The notes beneath the pieces were generated by a model. That model saw only the letters and a list, made by a program, of their open reading frames with translations. It did no database searches and had not been told where the DNA came from. The position numbers and the translations under genes were made by a program. A stretch of DNA of 64,000 nucleotides from Saccharothrix sp. S26 (GTDB lineage Bacteria > Actinomycetota > Actinomycetes > Mycobacteriales > Pseudonocardiaceae), in assembly GCF_021390395.1 (NCBI RefSeq), contig NZ_JAJUWT010000013.1:62001-126000 (forward strand), written 5' to 3'. The number at the start of each line of letters is the position of its first letter. Within the stretch, counting starts at the first letter, position 1. This document shows positions 52,797-61,582 of this stretch, piece by piece.

Positions 52797-53737
52797 GCCG
52801 CCACCTCCGTGTGCTTGCCGGTCAGCGTGAAGAACACCTCGTCCAGGCTGGGCAGCCGCAGCGACAGCTCGGTCACCGCGATCCGCCGCTGGTCCAGCCG
52901 CCGCACCACCTCGGTGAACGCCGCGTCACCGTCCACCGGCACGGTCACCACGCCCCGCCCGGTCGACTCCGGCCGGTGCCCGGACACCTCGGCCAGCACC
53001 GCGGCGGCCTCCGCCAGCCGGGCCGGGTCCGCAGGCCGCACCAGCACGGTCTGCCCGCCGACGATCCGCTTGAGCGACGCCGGCGTGCCGTGCGCGATCA
53101 CGCGCCCGTGGTCGATGACCGAGATCTCGTCGGCCAACGCGTCCGCCTCCTCCAGGTACTGCGTGGTCAGCAGCACGGTCGCGCCGTCGGCCACGAGTGC
53201 GCGCACCACGTTCCAGATGTCGTCCCGCTTGGCCGGGTCCAGCCCGGTGGTCGGCTCGTCCAGGTAGATCACGTCCGGTCGGCCGACCAGGCTCGCCGCC
53301 AGGTCCAGCCGACGGCGCATGCCGCCGGAGTAGGTCTTGACCTGCCGCCCGCCCGCCTCGGTGAGCTCGAAGTCGCGCAGCAGCTCCGCGGCCCGCGCCT
53401 TGGCCTGCGCCGTGCGCAGGTTGAGCAACTGCCCGATGAGCACGAGGTTCTGCGTGCCGGTCAGGTCCTCGTCCACCGAGGCGTACTGCCCGGTCAGCCC
53501 GATCAGCCGACGCACCCGCGCCGCGTCGGACACCACGTCGAGCCCGCCGACGGCGGCACGTCCGGCGTCCGGCCGCAGCAGCGTGGCCAGGATGCGCACC
53601 GCGGTGGTCTTGCCCGCGCCGTTCGGGCCGAGCACCCCCAGCACGGTGCCCGGTCGCGCGGCGAGGTCGACGCCGGCCAGCGCGGTCGTCTTGCCGTACC
53701 GCTTGACCAGGCCCTCCGCCTCGAAGGCGTACTCCAT
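52793..53737 (-). CDS. ABC exporter ATPase (DrrA-like)
   Basis: 314 residues. Walker A GPNGAGKTTAV (residues 37-47), signature TYSGGMRRRLDLAASLVGRP, Walker B VIYLDEPTTGLDP and the DrrA-type C-terminal extension of about 80 residues. ATG 53737. It drives the DrrB-like permease. A 361-base spacer separates it from the divergent luxE-like gene. Confidence 0.88.
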   Translation of the reverse strand: MEYAFEAEGLVKRYGKTTALAGVDLAARPGTVLGVLGPNGAGKTTAVRILATLLRPDAGRAAVGGLDVVSDAARVRRLIGLTGQYASVDEDLTGTQNLVLIGQLLNLRTAQAKARAAELLRDFELTEAGGRQVKTYSGGMRRRLDLAASLVGRPDVIYLDEPTTGLDPAKRDDIWNVVRALVADGATVLLTTQYLEEADALADEISVIDHGRVIAHGTPASLKRIVGGQTVLVRPADPARLAEAAAVLAEVSGHRPESTGRGVVTVPVDGDAAFTEVVRRLDQRRIAVTELSLRLPSLDEVFFTLTGKHTEVAA

Positions 53738-54098
53738 GTCCGTTCCCCTTCCTGTGTTCGGGGCGGACAGTCCCGGATGGACATGTCATCGGGCGCGCAG
53801 ATCCGTGTCAGGCCGCGTGTCGAGACCCGTGCCGATGACATGCCGAGGTGTTCACAGACGTTCGCAGGCGTTCCGGGCCGTTCCGGGCTCAACCCGCCGG
53901 CACCCGCCGGACCGTTCGACGTTCCGCTTCCCGAAGCGGAACGCGCGCGTTCGGTTCTGCGCAACGCTTCGCTGAGTCATCCTGAGCCCCTCCGCACCCC
54001 CGGTCAGCGGTGCCCCGTTCCGGGGACGGACCTTGTCCGACGCGTCCGCCCGCTGCTGACCTTGCCGGGGTCCGACGTCACCCCAGGAGGAACTCTCG
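53738..54098. promoter_or_regulatory. 361-base divergent spacer rich in repeats
   Basis: It lies between drrA-like and luxE-like genes. CATGTCATCGG (53782-53792) is repeated inverted at 53832-53842. Next come four consecutive ten-base units starting TTC (53851-53890; the last two read TTCCGGGCCG and TTCCGGGCTC). Then a perfect 10+2+10 inverted repeat with arms GTTCCGCTTC and GAAGCGGAAC (53921-53942). No gene is recognisable. Such density suggests several regulators acting on the exporter and biosynthetic genes. Confidence 0.55.
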
Positions 54099-55169
54099 AT
54101 GACCGTTGCCCACGACGATCCCCACGTCGCGCGGCTGTTCGACCACCTGGCACGGCTCGTCTGCGACGGCGTCGGCGACCCGCTCGACCTGCACGGGCAA
54201 CTGCTCGAGCTGGCCATGGAGAACTCGCCGGACGTGGCCCGCTACTGGAAGCAGGTCGGGGTGGGCGTCGGCGTCCCCGACTCCGCCTACAAGGACGGGG
54301 GTCCGCACCTGTTCCCGGACGCGCCACCGGTGCGGGTGTTCCGCACCAGCGGAACGACCGGCAGCGTCCGCGGCACCGTGCGCTACTCCCGGCTCGGGCT
54401 GGAGCTCAAGCGCCTGGCCATCACGGCCAACGCGAAGCGGCACCTGCGGCCCGACGACGGGGTGCGGCCCGTGGTGCTGCCGTTCGCGCCCTCCGAGGAG
54501 GCCGCACCGGAGATGGCGATCGCGTTCGACATGGCGCGCGTCGCCGAGTCGTGCGGCGACCCGGAGCTGAGCACGGCCGTCGTGGGCGCGGACGGGGTGG
54601 ACTTCGACCTGCTGGCGCAGCGCCTGGACGCCGCCGTGGCGGAGGGCCTGCCGGTGGTGCTCGTCGGCGCGACCTTCGCGTTCGTCAACATCTGCGACGC
54701 CTTGGAGGCGCGGGGCCGCAGCTGGGAGCTGCCGCCCGGCTCGCGGATGTACGACGGCGGCGGCTTCAAGGGCCGATCCCGGGTCATGCGCGTGGACGAC
54801 CTGCGCGCGGCCGTGCGCCGGGTCTTCGGCATCGAGCACCACGGCAACATCTTCGGGATGACCGAGCTGGCCAACATGCTCTACGACGCCGCCGACACCC
54901 CGGTCGGGCCGTTGGGCGAGCGGCCCAAGGGCAGCCACCCGGCGGGCGGGCCCAAGGTCCGCGACCCGCGCACGCGGGAGCACCTGACCGAGGGGCAGGG
55001 GCTGCTGGAGGTCACCGACCTGTCGCTGCTGGACCGGCCGCACGTGCTGCTCACCGGCGACCTCGGCATCGCCGGGCCGGACGGCGTGGCGATCGCGGGC
55101 CGCATCGCGGGCAGCACCAGCCGCGGCTGCTCGCTGACCCTGGACGAGATGACGGCAGGTGCGGCATGA
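54099..55169 (+). CDS. LuxE/GriD-like acyl-protein synthetase
   Basis: 356 residues. ANL-type P-loop FRTSGTTGSVRG (82-91), YDGGGFKGRSRV and FGIEHHGNIFGMTELANMLY (A5-like). LuxE activates a carboxylic acid as acyl-AMP and hands it to LuxC. Here it is followed by luxC with a four-base overlap and no luciferase. The GriD/GriC pair of grixazone synthesis has the same composition and reduces an aryl acid. GGAGGAA precedes ATG 54099. Confidence 0.85.
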   Translation: MTVAHDDPHVARLFDHLARLVCDGVGDPLDLHGQLLELAMENSPDVARYWKQVGVGVGVPDSAYKDGGPHLFPDAPPVRVFRTSGTTGSVRGTVRYSRLGLELKRLAITANAKRHLRPDDGVRPVVLPFAPSEEAAPEMAIAFDMARVAESCGDPELSTAVVGADGVDFDLLAQRLDAAVAEGLPVVLVGATFAFVNICDALEARGRSWELPPGSRMYDGGGFKGRSRVMRVDDLRAAVRRVFGIEHHGNIFGMTELANMLYDAADTPVGPLGERPKGSHPAGGPKVRDPRTREHLTEGQGLLEVTDLSLLDRPHVLLTGDLGIAGPDGVAIAGRIAGSTSRGCSLTLDEMTAGAA

Positions 55170-56542
55170 CGGTGTCGTGGACCCCTGGCCGGCTGACGGC
55201 CGACGGCGTGCCGTTCACCCTGAAATCCGGCGCGCACGAGTGGCGCGGCGTGCGACCCGCCGACTGGGCCGCGGTCGGCGACGGCCTGCGGGCCGCGCAC
55301 GAGGACCTGCGCCGGCTGCCCGTGCGCCGGATCGTCGACGCCGTCGACGCGGTCGTCGACCTGTGGTCCAAGCGGGACTTCACCGCCCGCCGCGCGGCCG
55401 TGCGCAACGCCGCGCTGGTCACCGGCATGTCGGAGGAGACGATCGACCGCGCGCTCGACGCCGAGCTGGGCAACCTGCGCGCCGAGCCGCTGCTGGCGGC
55501 GTTGACCCGGGAGCTGGGCGACCCGGAGGTGCTCGACGGCTTCCGCGGCGGCACCACGGCCGTCGGTCCGCGCACCGTGCTGGCGGTGTTCTCCGGCAAC
55601 GTGCCCGGCCTGCCCGCGCGGTCGCTGGTGCGGGCGCTGCTGGTGAAGGCGTCCGTGATCGCCAAGATCCCGGCCCGCGAGCCGCACTTCACGGCCGCGT
55701 TCCTGCGCACCCTGCACGACGTGGAGCCGGTGCTGGCCGACGCCGTCGTGGCCACCTACTGGGACCGCGACGACGAGGCCGTGCTGGAGGCGGCGCTGGG
55801 CCAGGCCGACGCCGTGATCGCCTACGGCGGCGACCAGGCGTGCGCGGCGATCCGCGCCAAGGTCGGGCCGCACCAGCTCTACGAGGAGCACGGGCACAAG
55901 CTCTCGTTCGGCATCGTCAGCGCCGAGTACGCGGTACTGCACGGTCCCGCCGAGGTGGCGCGGCGGATCGCCGCCGACTGCAGCGAGTTCGACCAGCACG
56001 CGTGCCTGTCGCCGCAGGTCTACCTGGTGCAGCGGGAGCACGCCCGCGCGATCGCCGAGCACCTGGCCGCCGCGATGCGGCGCGAGGCGCGGGACAGCCC
56101 GCCCGGGACGATCGACGCGCAGGACGCCACCGTGCTGCAACACCGCCGGCTCGTGGCGGAGTGGCGTGCGGCGACGTCGGACTACAGCGAGGTCTGGGCG
56201 TCCGGCGGTCTGGAGTGGACCGTGGTGCTGGACGACGCGCTCATGCCGCTCAGCGGTGCGGGCAACCGGGTCGCGCGCATCGTGGCCGTGCCGGACGTGG
56301 ACGCCGCGGTCGACGCGATGCGGCCGTTCGCCAGGCACCTGCAGAACGTCGGCCTCGGCGCGGTCGGCGAGCAGTTCCGGCGCACCGCCCGGGAGCTGGC
56401 CGTGCTCGGCGCGAGCCGCGTGTGCGCGCCCGGCGCGATGACCAAGCCGTCCATGGTGTGGCGGCACGACGGGCAGCCGCGCATCGCCGGCCTCGTGCGC
56501 TGGTGCGACATCGAGCTCCACCCGGAGCTCGGCAGACCCTAG
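55166..56542 (+). CDS. LuxC/GriC-like acyl-CoA/aryl-acid reductase
   Basis: 458 residues, an aldehyde-dehydrogenase-fold reductase. The nucleophile is C280 in EFDQHACLSPQVYLV, and VFSGNVPGLPARSLVRALLV is the family NADPH/CoA-region motif. With LuxE it converts a carboxylic acid to an aldehyde at the expense of ATP and NADPH. Full length for LuxC. The neighbouring O-methyltransferase suggests an aromatic substrate, which is inference. Confidence 0.87.
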   Translation: MTVSWTPGRLTADGVPFTLKSGAHEWRGVRPADWAAVGDGLRAAHEDLRRLPVRRIVDAVDAVVDLWSKRDFTARRAAVRNAALVTGMSEETIDRALDAELGNLRAEPLLAALTRELGDPEVLDGFRGGTTAVGPRTVLAVFSGNVPGLPARSLVRALLVKASVIAKIPAREPHFTAAFLRTLHDVEPVLADAVVATYWDRDDEAVLEAALGQADAVIAYGGDQACAAIRAKVGPHQLYEEHGHKLSFGIVSAEYAVLHGPAEVARRIAADCSEFDQHACLSPQVYLVQREHARAIAEHLAAAMRREARDSPPGTIDAQDATVLQHRRLVAEWRAATSDYSEVWASGGLEWTVVLDDALMPLSGAGNRVARIVAVPDVDAAVDAMRPFARHLQNVGLGAVGEQFRRTARELAVLGASRVCAPGAMTKPSMVWRHDGQPRIAGLVRWCDIELHPELGRP

Positions 56543-56619
56543 CCCCGCCCGGGGCGACGACTGGCGCCGTGCGCCGCCCGTGCGGGTGGGGCACGGCCAT
56601 CCTCTGGGGAGGATCAGCA

Positions 56620-58206
56620 ATGTCCGTAACGGGGATCGGCGCGCCCGGCGCGCCGGCGGAGACAGACCGCCGCCGAGTGGTGGAAGCCGTGGCCTTCGTG
56701 CGGGACCGGGGCACCGGCGACGCGTTGGCCGCCGTGGTGGGTGACGGGCCGGCCGCGTCCCTGTCGGGGCACCTGGAGTTGGCGCACGCCGCGGTGCTCG
56801 TCGACGCCGCACGGCCGGTGGACGTGATCAGGGCGTTGGCCGACCTGGGCGTGGTAGCGAGCGAGCCGTGCCCGAGCGGGGTCGTGCGTGGTCGGGCCGG
56901 GCAGGAGTTCGACGTGCGGGTCGTGTGCGGCGCGGTCGGCGCGCGTGAGGTGCGCCTGCTGGTGCCGCGTGACGGCTCGGCGTTGTCCGAGGCCGACCGG
57001 GAGGCCGGGTCGCACGTGGCGTTCCGCGTCACCGGTGACGACGTGGTGCTGCGCGGGGTGTGCGAGACGTTGCGGGAGGCGGGCCTCGCCGCGGACGGCG
57101 GCGACCACGACGGGCAGGCGGCCACGTTCTACTTCCGCGGCGCGAGCCGGTTGGCGGTGCGGGCCGACGGTCACCACGCCGAGCTGCTGGAACGCCACGT
57201 CGGACGCCCCGACCAGCCGCGGCGCACGATGCTGGACCTGATGACCGGCGCCTGGCGGACCCGGGCCGTGGCGGCGGCGGCCGAGCTGGGGATCGCGGAC
57301 CTGCTCGCCGACGGCCCCCGCGACACCGCCGACCTGGCCGCGCGCACCGGCACGCGCCCGGACAAGCTGCGCCGCGTGCTCGCCTACCTGGCCGGGCTGG
57401 GCGTGCTCCGGCGCGACGGCGAGCGGTGGGCGTTGACCGAGGCGGGCACGATGCTGCGCGGTGACGTGGCCGGGTCGCAGCGCGACCTCGCGCGCATCTA
57501 CGGCGGCCTGTTCTACCGGTCGTTCAGCGGGCTGGAACACGCCCTGCGCACCGGCGAGAGCGGGTTCCGCCACGTCTACGGCGCGCAGCCGTTCGAGCAC
57601 TTCGCCGCCCACCCGGCCGACGCGCGGCTGTTCGAGGGCGCGATGGCGGCGGGCACGGCGTTCCTCGAACTGGTGCCCGGCCTGCTGGACCTGCCCGCCT
57701 CCGGCACGGTGATCGACGTGGGCGGCGGCGACGGGCGGCTGCTCGACCTCGTGCTCACGGCCGCGCCGGGCCTGCGCGGGGTGCTGTTCGACCGGCCGCA
57801 CGTGGCTGGCGCGGCGACCGAGGTGCTGGCGGCCCACGGTGCGCGGGCGTCTGTGGTCGCGGGCGACTTCTTCCACGACCCCGTGCCCCGGGGCGGCGAC
57901 CTCTACCTGCTGTCGCGGATCATGCACGACTGGGACGACGAGCGGTGCTCGACGATCCTGCGCAACGTGCGCGCGGCGATGGCCGAGGGCGCGACGCTGG
58001 CCGTGGTCGAGCGCCCGATCCAGGACGACCCGCGCACGTTGCTGCCGTTGGCGTTCAACGTCCACATGATGGTCAACACGGTGCAGGGCGGCGAGCGGAC
58101 CACCGAGGAGCACCGGAGGTTGTTGGCGGCCAACGGCTTCGCTCTGGAGGATCTCCGCGAGCTGCCGCTGGACATGGCGGTGCTGGTGGCGCGGGCCACG
58201 GTGTGA
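56620..58206 (+). CDS. O-methyltransferase with long N-terminal extension
   Basis: 528 residues, much longer than usual O-methyltransferases (about 340). The C-terminal part (about 200-528) has the dimerisation and wHTH domain, then SAM motif VIDVGGGDGRLLDLVL, and LSRIMHDWDDERCSTILRNV with the catalytic His. The first 200 residues are a separate region; SHVAFRVTGDDVVLRGVCET followed by FYFRGASRLAVRADGHHAEL looks faintly like a VOC domain. ATG 56620 after GGGGAGGA. It probably methylates a phenol, perhaps of the LuxE/LuxC product. Confidence 0.8.
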   Translation: MSVTGIGAPGAPAETDRRRVVEAVAFVRDRGTGDALAAVVGDGPAASLSGHLELAHAAVLVDAARPVDVIRALADLGVVASEPCPSGVVRGRAGQEFDVRVVCGAVGAREVRLLVPRDGSALSEADREAGSHVAFRVTGDDVVLRGVCETLREAGLAADGGDHDGQAATFYFRGASRLAVRADGHHAELLERHVGRPDQPRRTMLDLMTGAWRTRAVAAAAELGIADLLADGPRDTADLAARTGTRPDKLRRVLAYLAGLGVLRRDGERWALTEAGTMLRGDVAGSQRDLARIYGGLFYRSFSGLEHALRTGESGFRHVYGAQPFEHFAAHPADARLFEGAMAAGTAFLELVPGLLDLPASGTVIDVGGGDGRLLDLVLTAAPGLRGVLFDRPHVAGAATEVLAAHGARASVVAGDFFHDPVPRGGDLYLLSRIMHDWDDERCSTILRNVRAAMAEGATLAVVERPIQDDPRTLLPLAFNVHMMVNTVQGGERTTEEHRRLLAANGFALEDLRELPLDMAVLVARATV

Positions 58207-58216
58207 GCGCTCTCAC
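58203..58216. promoter_or_regulatory. 14-base dyad at the end of the methyltransferase gene
   Basis: GTGAG (58203-58207) and CTCAC (58212-58216) flank CGCT; the left arm contains the stop codon. It lies 60 bases before the MFS GTG start. It may be an operator for the exporter, or chance. Confidence 0.3.
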
Positions 58217-58275
58217 CGGTCCGGATGCTGGAAATCGGCTTCCTCGTCGTCCACCCGGCCGACGAGGATCGCCGC

Positions 58276-59460
58276 GTGCCCGTCTTGAGCGAAACCCCTG
58301 CCACACCCCGCTCCCACTCCTTCGTCCCGCTCGTGTCGATGAGCCTGCTGACCGGTGTCGGGTACGCGTTGGCGGGCCCGTTCCTGTCGCTGTTCCTGAT
58401 CAAGGAGGTCGGCGCCGGCCCGGTCGCGGTCGGCGCGTTCCTGCTGATCAGCGCCCTGGCGTCGATGCTGGTGAGCACGCTGGTCGGGCGGTTGTCCGAC
58501 GCGCGGGCGATCCGCCGCACGCTGCTCGTGGTCGCCGGGGTGTCCGGCGCGGTGGGGTGGGTGCTGTTCTCGGCGTTGCGGAACTACTGGCTGCTGCTGG
58601 TGGTCGCGGTCACGTTCTGGGCGGTCTCGTCCTCGCAGATCCCGCAGATGTACGCCTACGCGCGGCAACTGCTGGAGCGCAGCGGTTCGGCGAGGGCGCC
58701 GCTGGCGATGAGCGGCCTGCGGATGACGATGTCGATCGCCTGGGTGGGCGGTCCTCCGCTGGGCGCGCTGCTGATCGGGGGCGGCGGGTTCACCTGGCTG
58801 TTCGGCGTGAGCGCGGCCATCTACGTGGTGGCGGTCGTGGTGGCGCTGACGTGGCTGCCCGAGCTGGGGCCGGCCGCACCGCCGGTGCACGAGGTGGCGC
58901 GGCGGTCCGGGCTGCGGCGGGAGGTGGTGCTCGCGGCGCTGGCGTTCGTGCTGCTGCAAGGCGCGACGACGGTCGGCGTGACGGCGATGCCGTTGTTCGT
59001 GACCGAGAGCCTGGGTGGCACGACCGGTGACGCGGGCCTGGTGCTGGGGTTGTGCGCGGCGCTGGAGATCCCGCTGATGCTGGCCTTCGGCGCGTTGGCG
59101 CTGCGGGTCAACCACCGGGTGCTGGTGCTGTCGGGTGGTGCGGTCGCGCTGGTGTACTACTCGGTCATGCTGCTCACCCAGGCGACGTGGCAGGTCATGG
59201 CGGCGCAGGTGCTGCACGCCGTGGTCATCTCGGCGGTGATGGGCGTCGGCATCTCCTACTTCCAGGACCTGGCGCCCGACCGGCCCGGGTACGCCAGCAC
59301 GCTGTTCACCAACACCTACAAGACCAGCGCGATGCTCACCGGGCCGTTGGTGGGCCTGGCGCAGCACTTCGGCTACCGCACCGCGTACGGGATGGGCCTG
59401 GCGATGTCGGCGGTGGGCGTGGCCCTGCTGCTGGCCGCACGTCGGAAGGTGGCCGCGTGA
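58276..59460 (+). CDS. MFS exporter, sugar-efflux (SetA) type
   Basis: 394 residues from GTG 58276 (GAGG eight bases before); an ATG at 58225 is possible but lacks a ribosome site. Twelve helices with SMSLLTGVGYALAGPFLSLF and VGRLSDARAIRRTLLVV, and NTYKTSAMLTGPLVGLAQHF in helix 11. SetA relatives export sugars and their analogues, so the product may carry a sugar. Overlaps the nucleotidyltransferase gene by four bases. Confidence 0.82.
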   Translation: MPVLSETPATPRSHSFVPLVSMSLLTGVGYALAGPFLSLFLIKEVGAGPVAVGAFLLISALASMLVSTLVGRLSDARAIRRTLLVVAGVSGAVGWVLFSALRNYWLLLVVAVTFWAVSSSQIPQMYAYARQLLERSGSARAPLAMSGLRMTMSIAWVGGPPLGALLIGGGGFTWLFGVSAAIYVVAVVVALTWLPELGPAAPPVHEVARRSGLRREVVLAALAFVLLQGATTVGVTAMPLFVTESLGGTTGDAGLVLGLCAALEIPLMLAFGALALRVNHRVLVLSGGAVALVYYSVMLLTQATWQVMAAQVLHAVVISAVMGVGISYFQDLAPDRPGYASTLFTNTYKTSAMLTGPLVGLAQHFGYRTAYGMGLAMSAVGVALLLAARRKVAA

Positions 59461-60023
59461 TCGAAGAGCTGCGGCGGCGGCAAGCCGAGTTGCAGGCGGG
59501 CGCGGACGCGGTGGTGGCGGACCTCGGACTGGCTGAGCCGCTGTCGGCGCTGGGCGAGCCGGTGCGGACGGGCAGCTCGGCGTTGGGCCTGATGGTGGTG
59601 CCCGACATCGACATCACGGTGGTGTGCCGGTCGTTGGACGTGGCCGCCGTGGTGGAGCTGGCCGCCCGGCTCGGGCGGCACGAGCGGGTGCGCGCGGTGC
59701 GGTTCCGCAAGGACCACGGCCGCTGGAACGCCGAGCCGGACGCGTACCCGGACGGGCTCTACCTGGGCCTGAAGTACCGCGACGGCGACGGGCCGGAGTG
59801 GAACGCCGACATCTGGTTCGTGGACGAGCCCGACCGCCAACCCGACCTCGGGCACGTGCGCGCGTTGCCGGGCCGGCTCACGCCCGAGGCGCGGGCGGCG
59901 ATCCTGCTGATCAAGCACGCGCGGCCGGACTACCGCAGCTTCGACGTCTACCGGTCGGTGCTGGACGACGGCGTTCGGACACCCGAGGACTACGACGCGT
60001 GGCGCACTACGCACGGTCAATGA
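59457..60023 (+). CDS. nucleotidyltransferase-fold protein
   Basis: 188 residues from GTG 59457. The Pol-beta-type motif GSSALGLMVVPDIDITVVC gives GS followed by D-x-D, and NADIWFV may carry the third Asp. Such small enzymes transfer AMP to antibiotics, sugars or proteins; no aminoglycoside adenylyltransferase assignment is justified. Coupled to the MFS exporter gene, it could modify the exported compound for self-protection. Confidence 0.72.
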   Translation: MIEELRRRQAELQAGADAVVADLGLAEPLSALGEPVRTGSSALGLMVVPDIDITVVCRSLDVAAVVELAARLGRHERVRAVRFRKDHGRWNAEPDAYPDGLYLGLKYRDGDGPEWNADIWFVDEPDRQPDLGHVRALPGRLTPEARAAILLIKHARPDYRSFDVYRSVLDDGVRTPEDYDAWRTTHGQ

Positions 60024-60123
60024 ACCGACCGTCCGGTTTGCGCTCATCGAGCGGTTCTCCGCGAAATTCGGGTCTCGGGGCCGGTGGCGTTGCTAGACCT
60101 TCCTGCAGGGGGAGGAGGTCACG

Positions 60124-60795
60124 GTGCCCAAGGGTTTCTACACCGACGACCGGGGCCGCGTGCGGGTGCGGTCGGCCGCCGGCGGGGGAAGGCGCAGCAG
60201 GTCGGCGCTGATGGCCGGGCTGATCGCGTTGAGCGCGGTGGGGTACGGGGGAGCGGTCGGGCTCAGCGCGGGCGGTGCCGCCGGTGGCGGCGGTCCGGGG
60301 CTCGGCGTCGAGCAGCGCAAGGAGGAGAGCGGCGAGCTCGCGCGGCTGGGTGACGCCGACGCGGCGTGGCGGCGGATGGGGCTGCGCGGGCTGAAGCGGA
60401 CGGAGAAGCAGCACGCGGCGTGTGAGGACGCGTCGTTCGGCGGTGTGCGGGAGTTCCTGCGGCGGCACGGGTGCGCGTCGGTGGACCGGGTGCTGTTCAT
60501 CGTCGGGGACGACGTGGGCAACTCGGCGGTGATCGCGGTGGCGTGGGTCGGGTTCGGCTCGCGCGGCGACGCGCGCGCGTTCCAGGATCTGGTGGACGCG
60601 GCCGGCACCGGTGACGTCAAGGCGTTGGGCGCGGCCCAGGTGGGGCTGCCCGACGTCGCGTTCACCGGGGCCAACTACGGCTCGGAGCGGGACCGGACCA
60701 CGGTCGCCGTCGCCGAGGCCGAGGTGGCGACCGGGTACGTCACGCCGGAGGTGCTCGACGCGTTGGCGGAGGTGGCGGCGCGGCTGCCCCGGTGA
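60124..60795 (+). CDS. hypothetical membrane-anchored protein
   Basis: 223 residues from GTG 60124, preceded by GGGGGAGGAGG. A basic N-terminus (KGFYTDDRGRVRVRSAAGGG), one helix (about 29-50, Gly/Ala-rich), then a soluble domain with HAACEDASFGGVREFLRRHG and VGDDVGNSAVIAVAWVGFGS. I do not recognise the family; similar single-pass proteins are frequent in Pseudonocardiales. The end overlaps the convergent ECF gene by 56 bases. Confidence 0.65.
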   Translation: MPKGFYTDDRGRVRVRSAAGGGRRSRSALMAGLIALSAVGYGGAVGLSAGGAAGGGGPGLGVEQRKEESGELARLGDADAAWRRMGLRGLKRTEKQHAACEDASFGGVREFLRRHGCASVDRVLFIVGDDVGNSAVIAVAWVGFGSRGDARAFQDLVDAAGTGDVKALGAAQVGLPDVAFTGANYGSERDRTTVAVAEAEVATGYVTPEVLDALAEVAARLPR

Positions 60796-61582
60796 ACACC
60801 GGGTCGCCGAACGACGCCCGGCGGGCGGCCCGGCGCAACGTGCGCAGCAGCACCGGGCCGGTCACCAGGACCAGGACCGTGGTGGTGATCGCGCGGCCGA
60901 CGTCCCAGCCCAACGACGTGGCCAGGCTGAACAACACCACGCGCACCAGGTTGTCCAGGATCGGCGCGCCCGGCTGGAACGACAGCGTGGTGCTGCCCGC
61001 GCCCAGCGCGAACGGCCAGAACGACAGGTTCAGCAGCAGCCCGTAGACCAGGGACGCGGCGGCGCTGTACGCGGCGAGCAGGGCGAGTTCGGCCCGGCCC
61101 CGCCACGACGGCAGCAGGCCCGCGCCCAGCGCCACCCAGGCCGCGCCGAGCATCTGGTACGGCAACCACGGCCCGACCCCGCCCGTGAGCAGGGCGGACG
61201 CGAACAGCATCGTGTTGCCGAGCACGAACCCGAAGCCGGGCCCGAACACCCGACCGCCGAGGACCAGCAGGAAGAACACCGTCTCGACCCCGGCCGTGCC
61301 CGCGCCGAGGGGCCGGATCGCCGCGCCCAACGCCGACAGCACGCCCAGCATCGCCACGGCCTTGGCGTCCAGCCCACCCTCGCTGATCTCGGCCAGCACG
61401 ACGGCCAGCACGAGCGGCAGGAGCAGCGCGAACGTCCACGGCGCGGTCGCACCCCGTGCGATCACGGCGTCCGGGGAGACGAGCAACGGCCACCCGAACG
61501 CGACCACGCTGATCCCCGCCGCCACGACGAGCGCCAGGGTGGCCCGCGGCCGGATGCGAACCGCCCGGTTCGCCGGCCTCAT
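60740..61582 (-). CDS. ECF transporter S component (substrate-binding membrane subunit)
   Basis: 280 residues with six or so helices: FALLLPLVLAVVLAEISEGG, FGFVLGNTMLFASALLTGGV and GPWLPYQMLGAAWVALGAGL. The last motif is typical of the CbrT/QueT-like S components of actinomycetes. It binds a vitamin or related micronutrient; which one is not readable. ATG 61582 overlaps the ATPase gene stop by four bases. A Pro-rich tail ends the protein. Confidence 0.8.
   Translation of the reverse strand: MRPANRAVRIRPRATLALVVAAGISVVAFGWPLLVSPDAVIARGATAPWTFALLLPLVLAVVLAEISEGGLDAKAVAMLGVLSALGAAIRPLGAGTAGVETVFFLLVLGGRVFGPGFGFVLGNTMLFASALLTGGVGPWLPYQMLGAAWVALGAGLLPSWRGRAELALLAAYSAAASLVYGLLLNLSFWPFALGAGSTTLSFQPGAPILDNLVRVVLFSLATSLGWDVGRAITTTVLVLVTGPVLLRTLRRAARRASFGDPVFTGAAAPPPPPTRRAPPA

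Noticed and set aside
54099-56542. Bioluminescence genes
   Set aside because: LuxE and LuxC are present but no LuxA/LuxB is nearby; LLM protein at 30.3 kb is unrelated in place and lacks LuxAB features.
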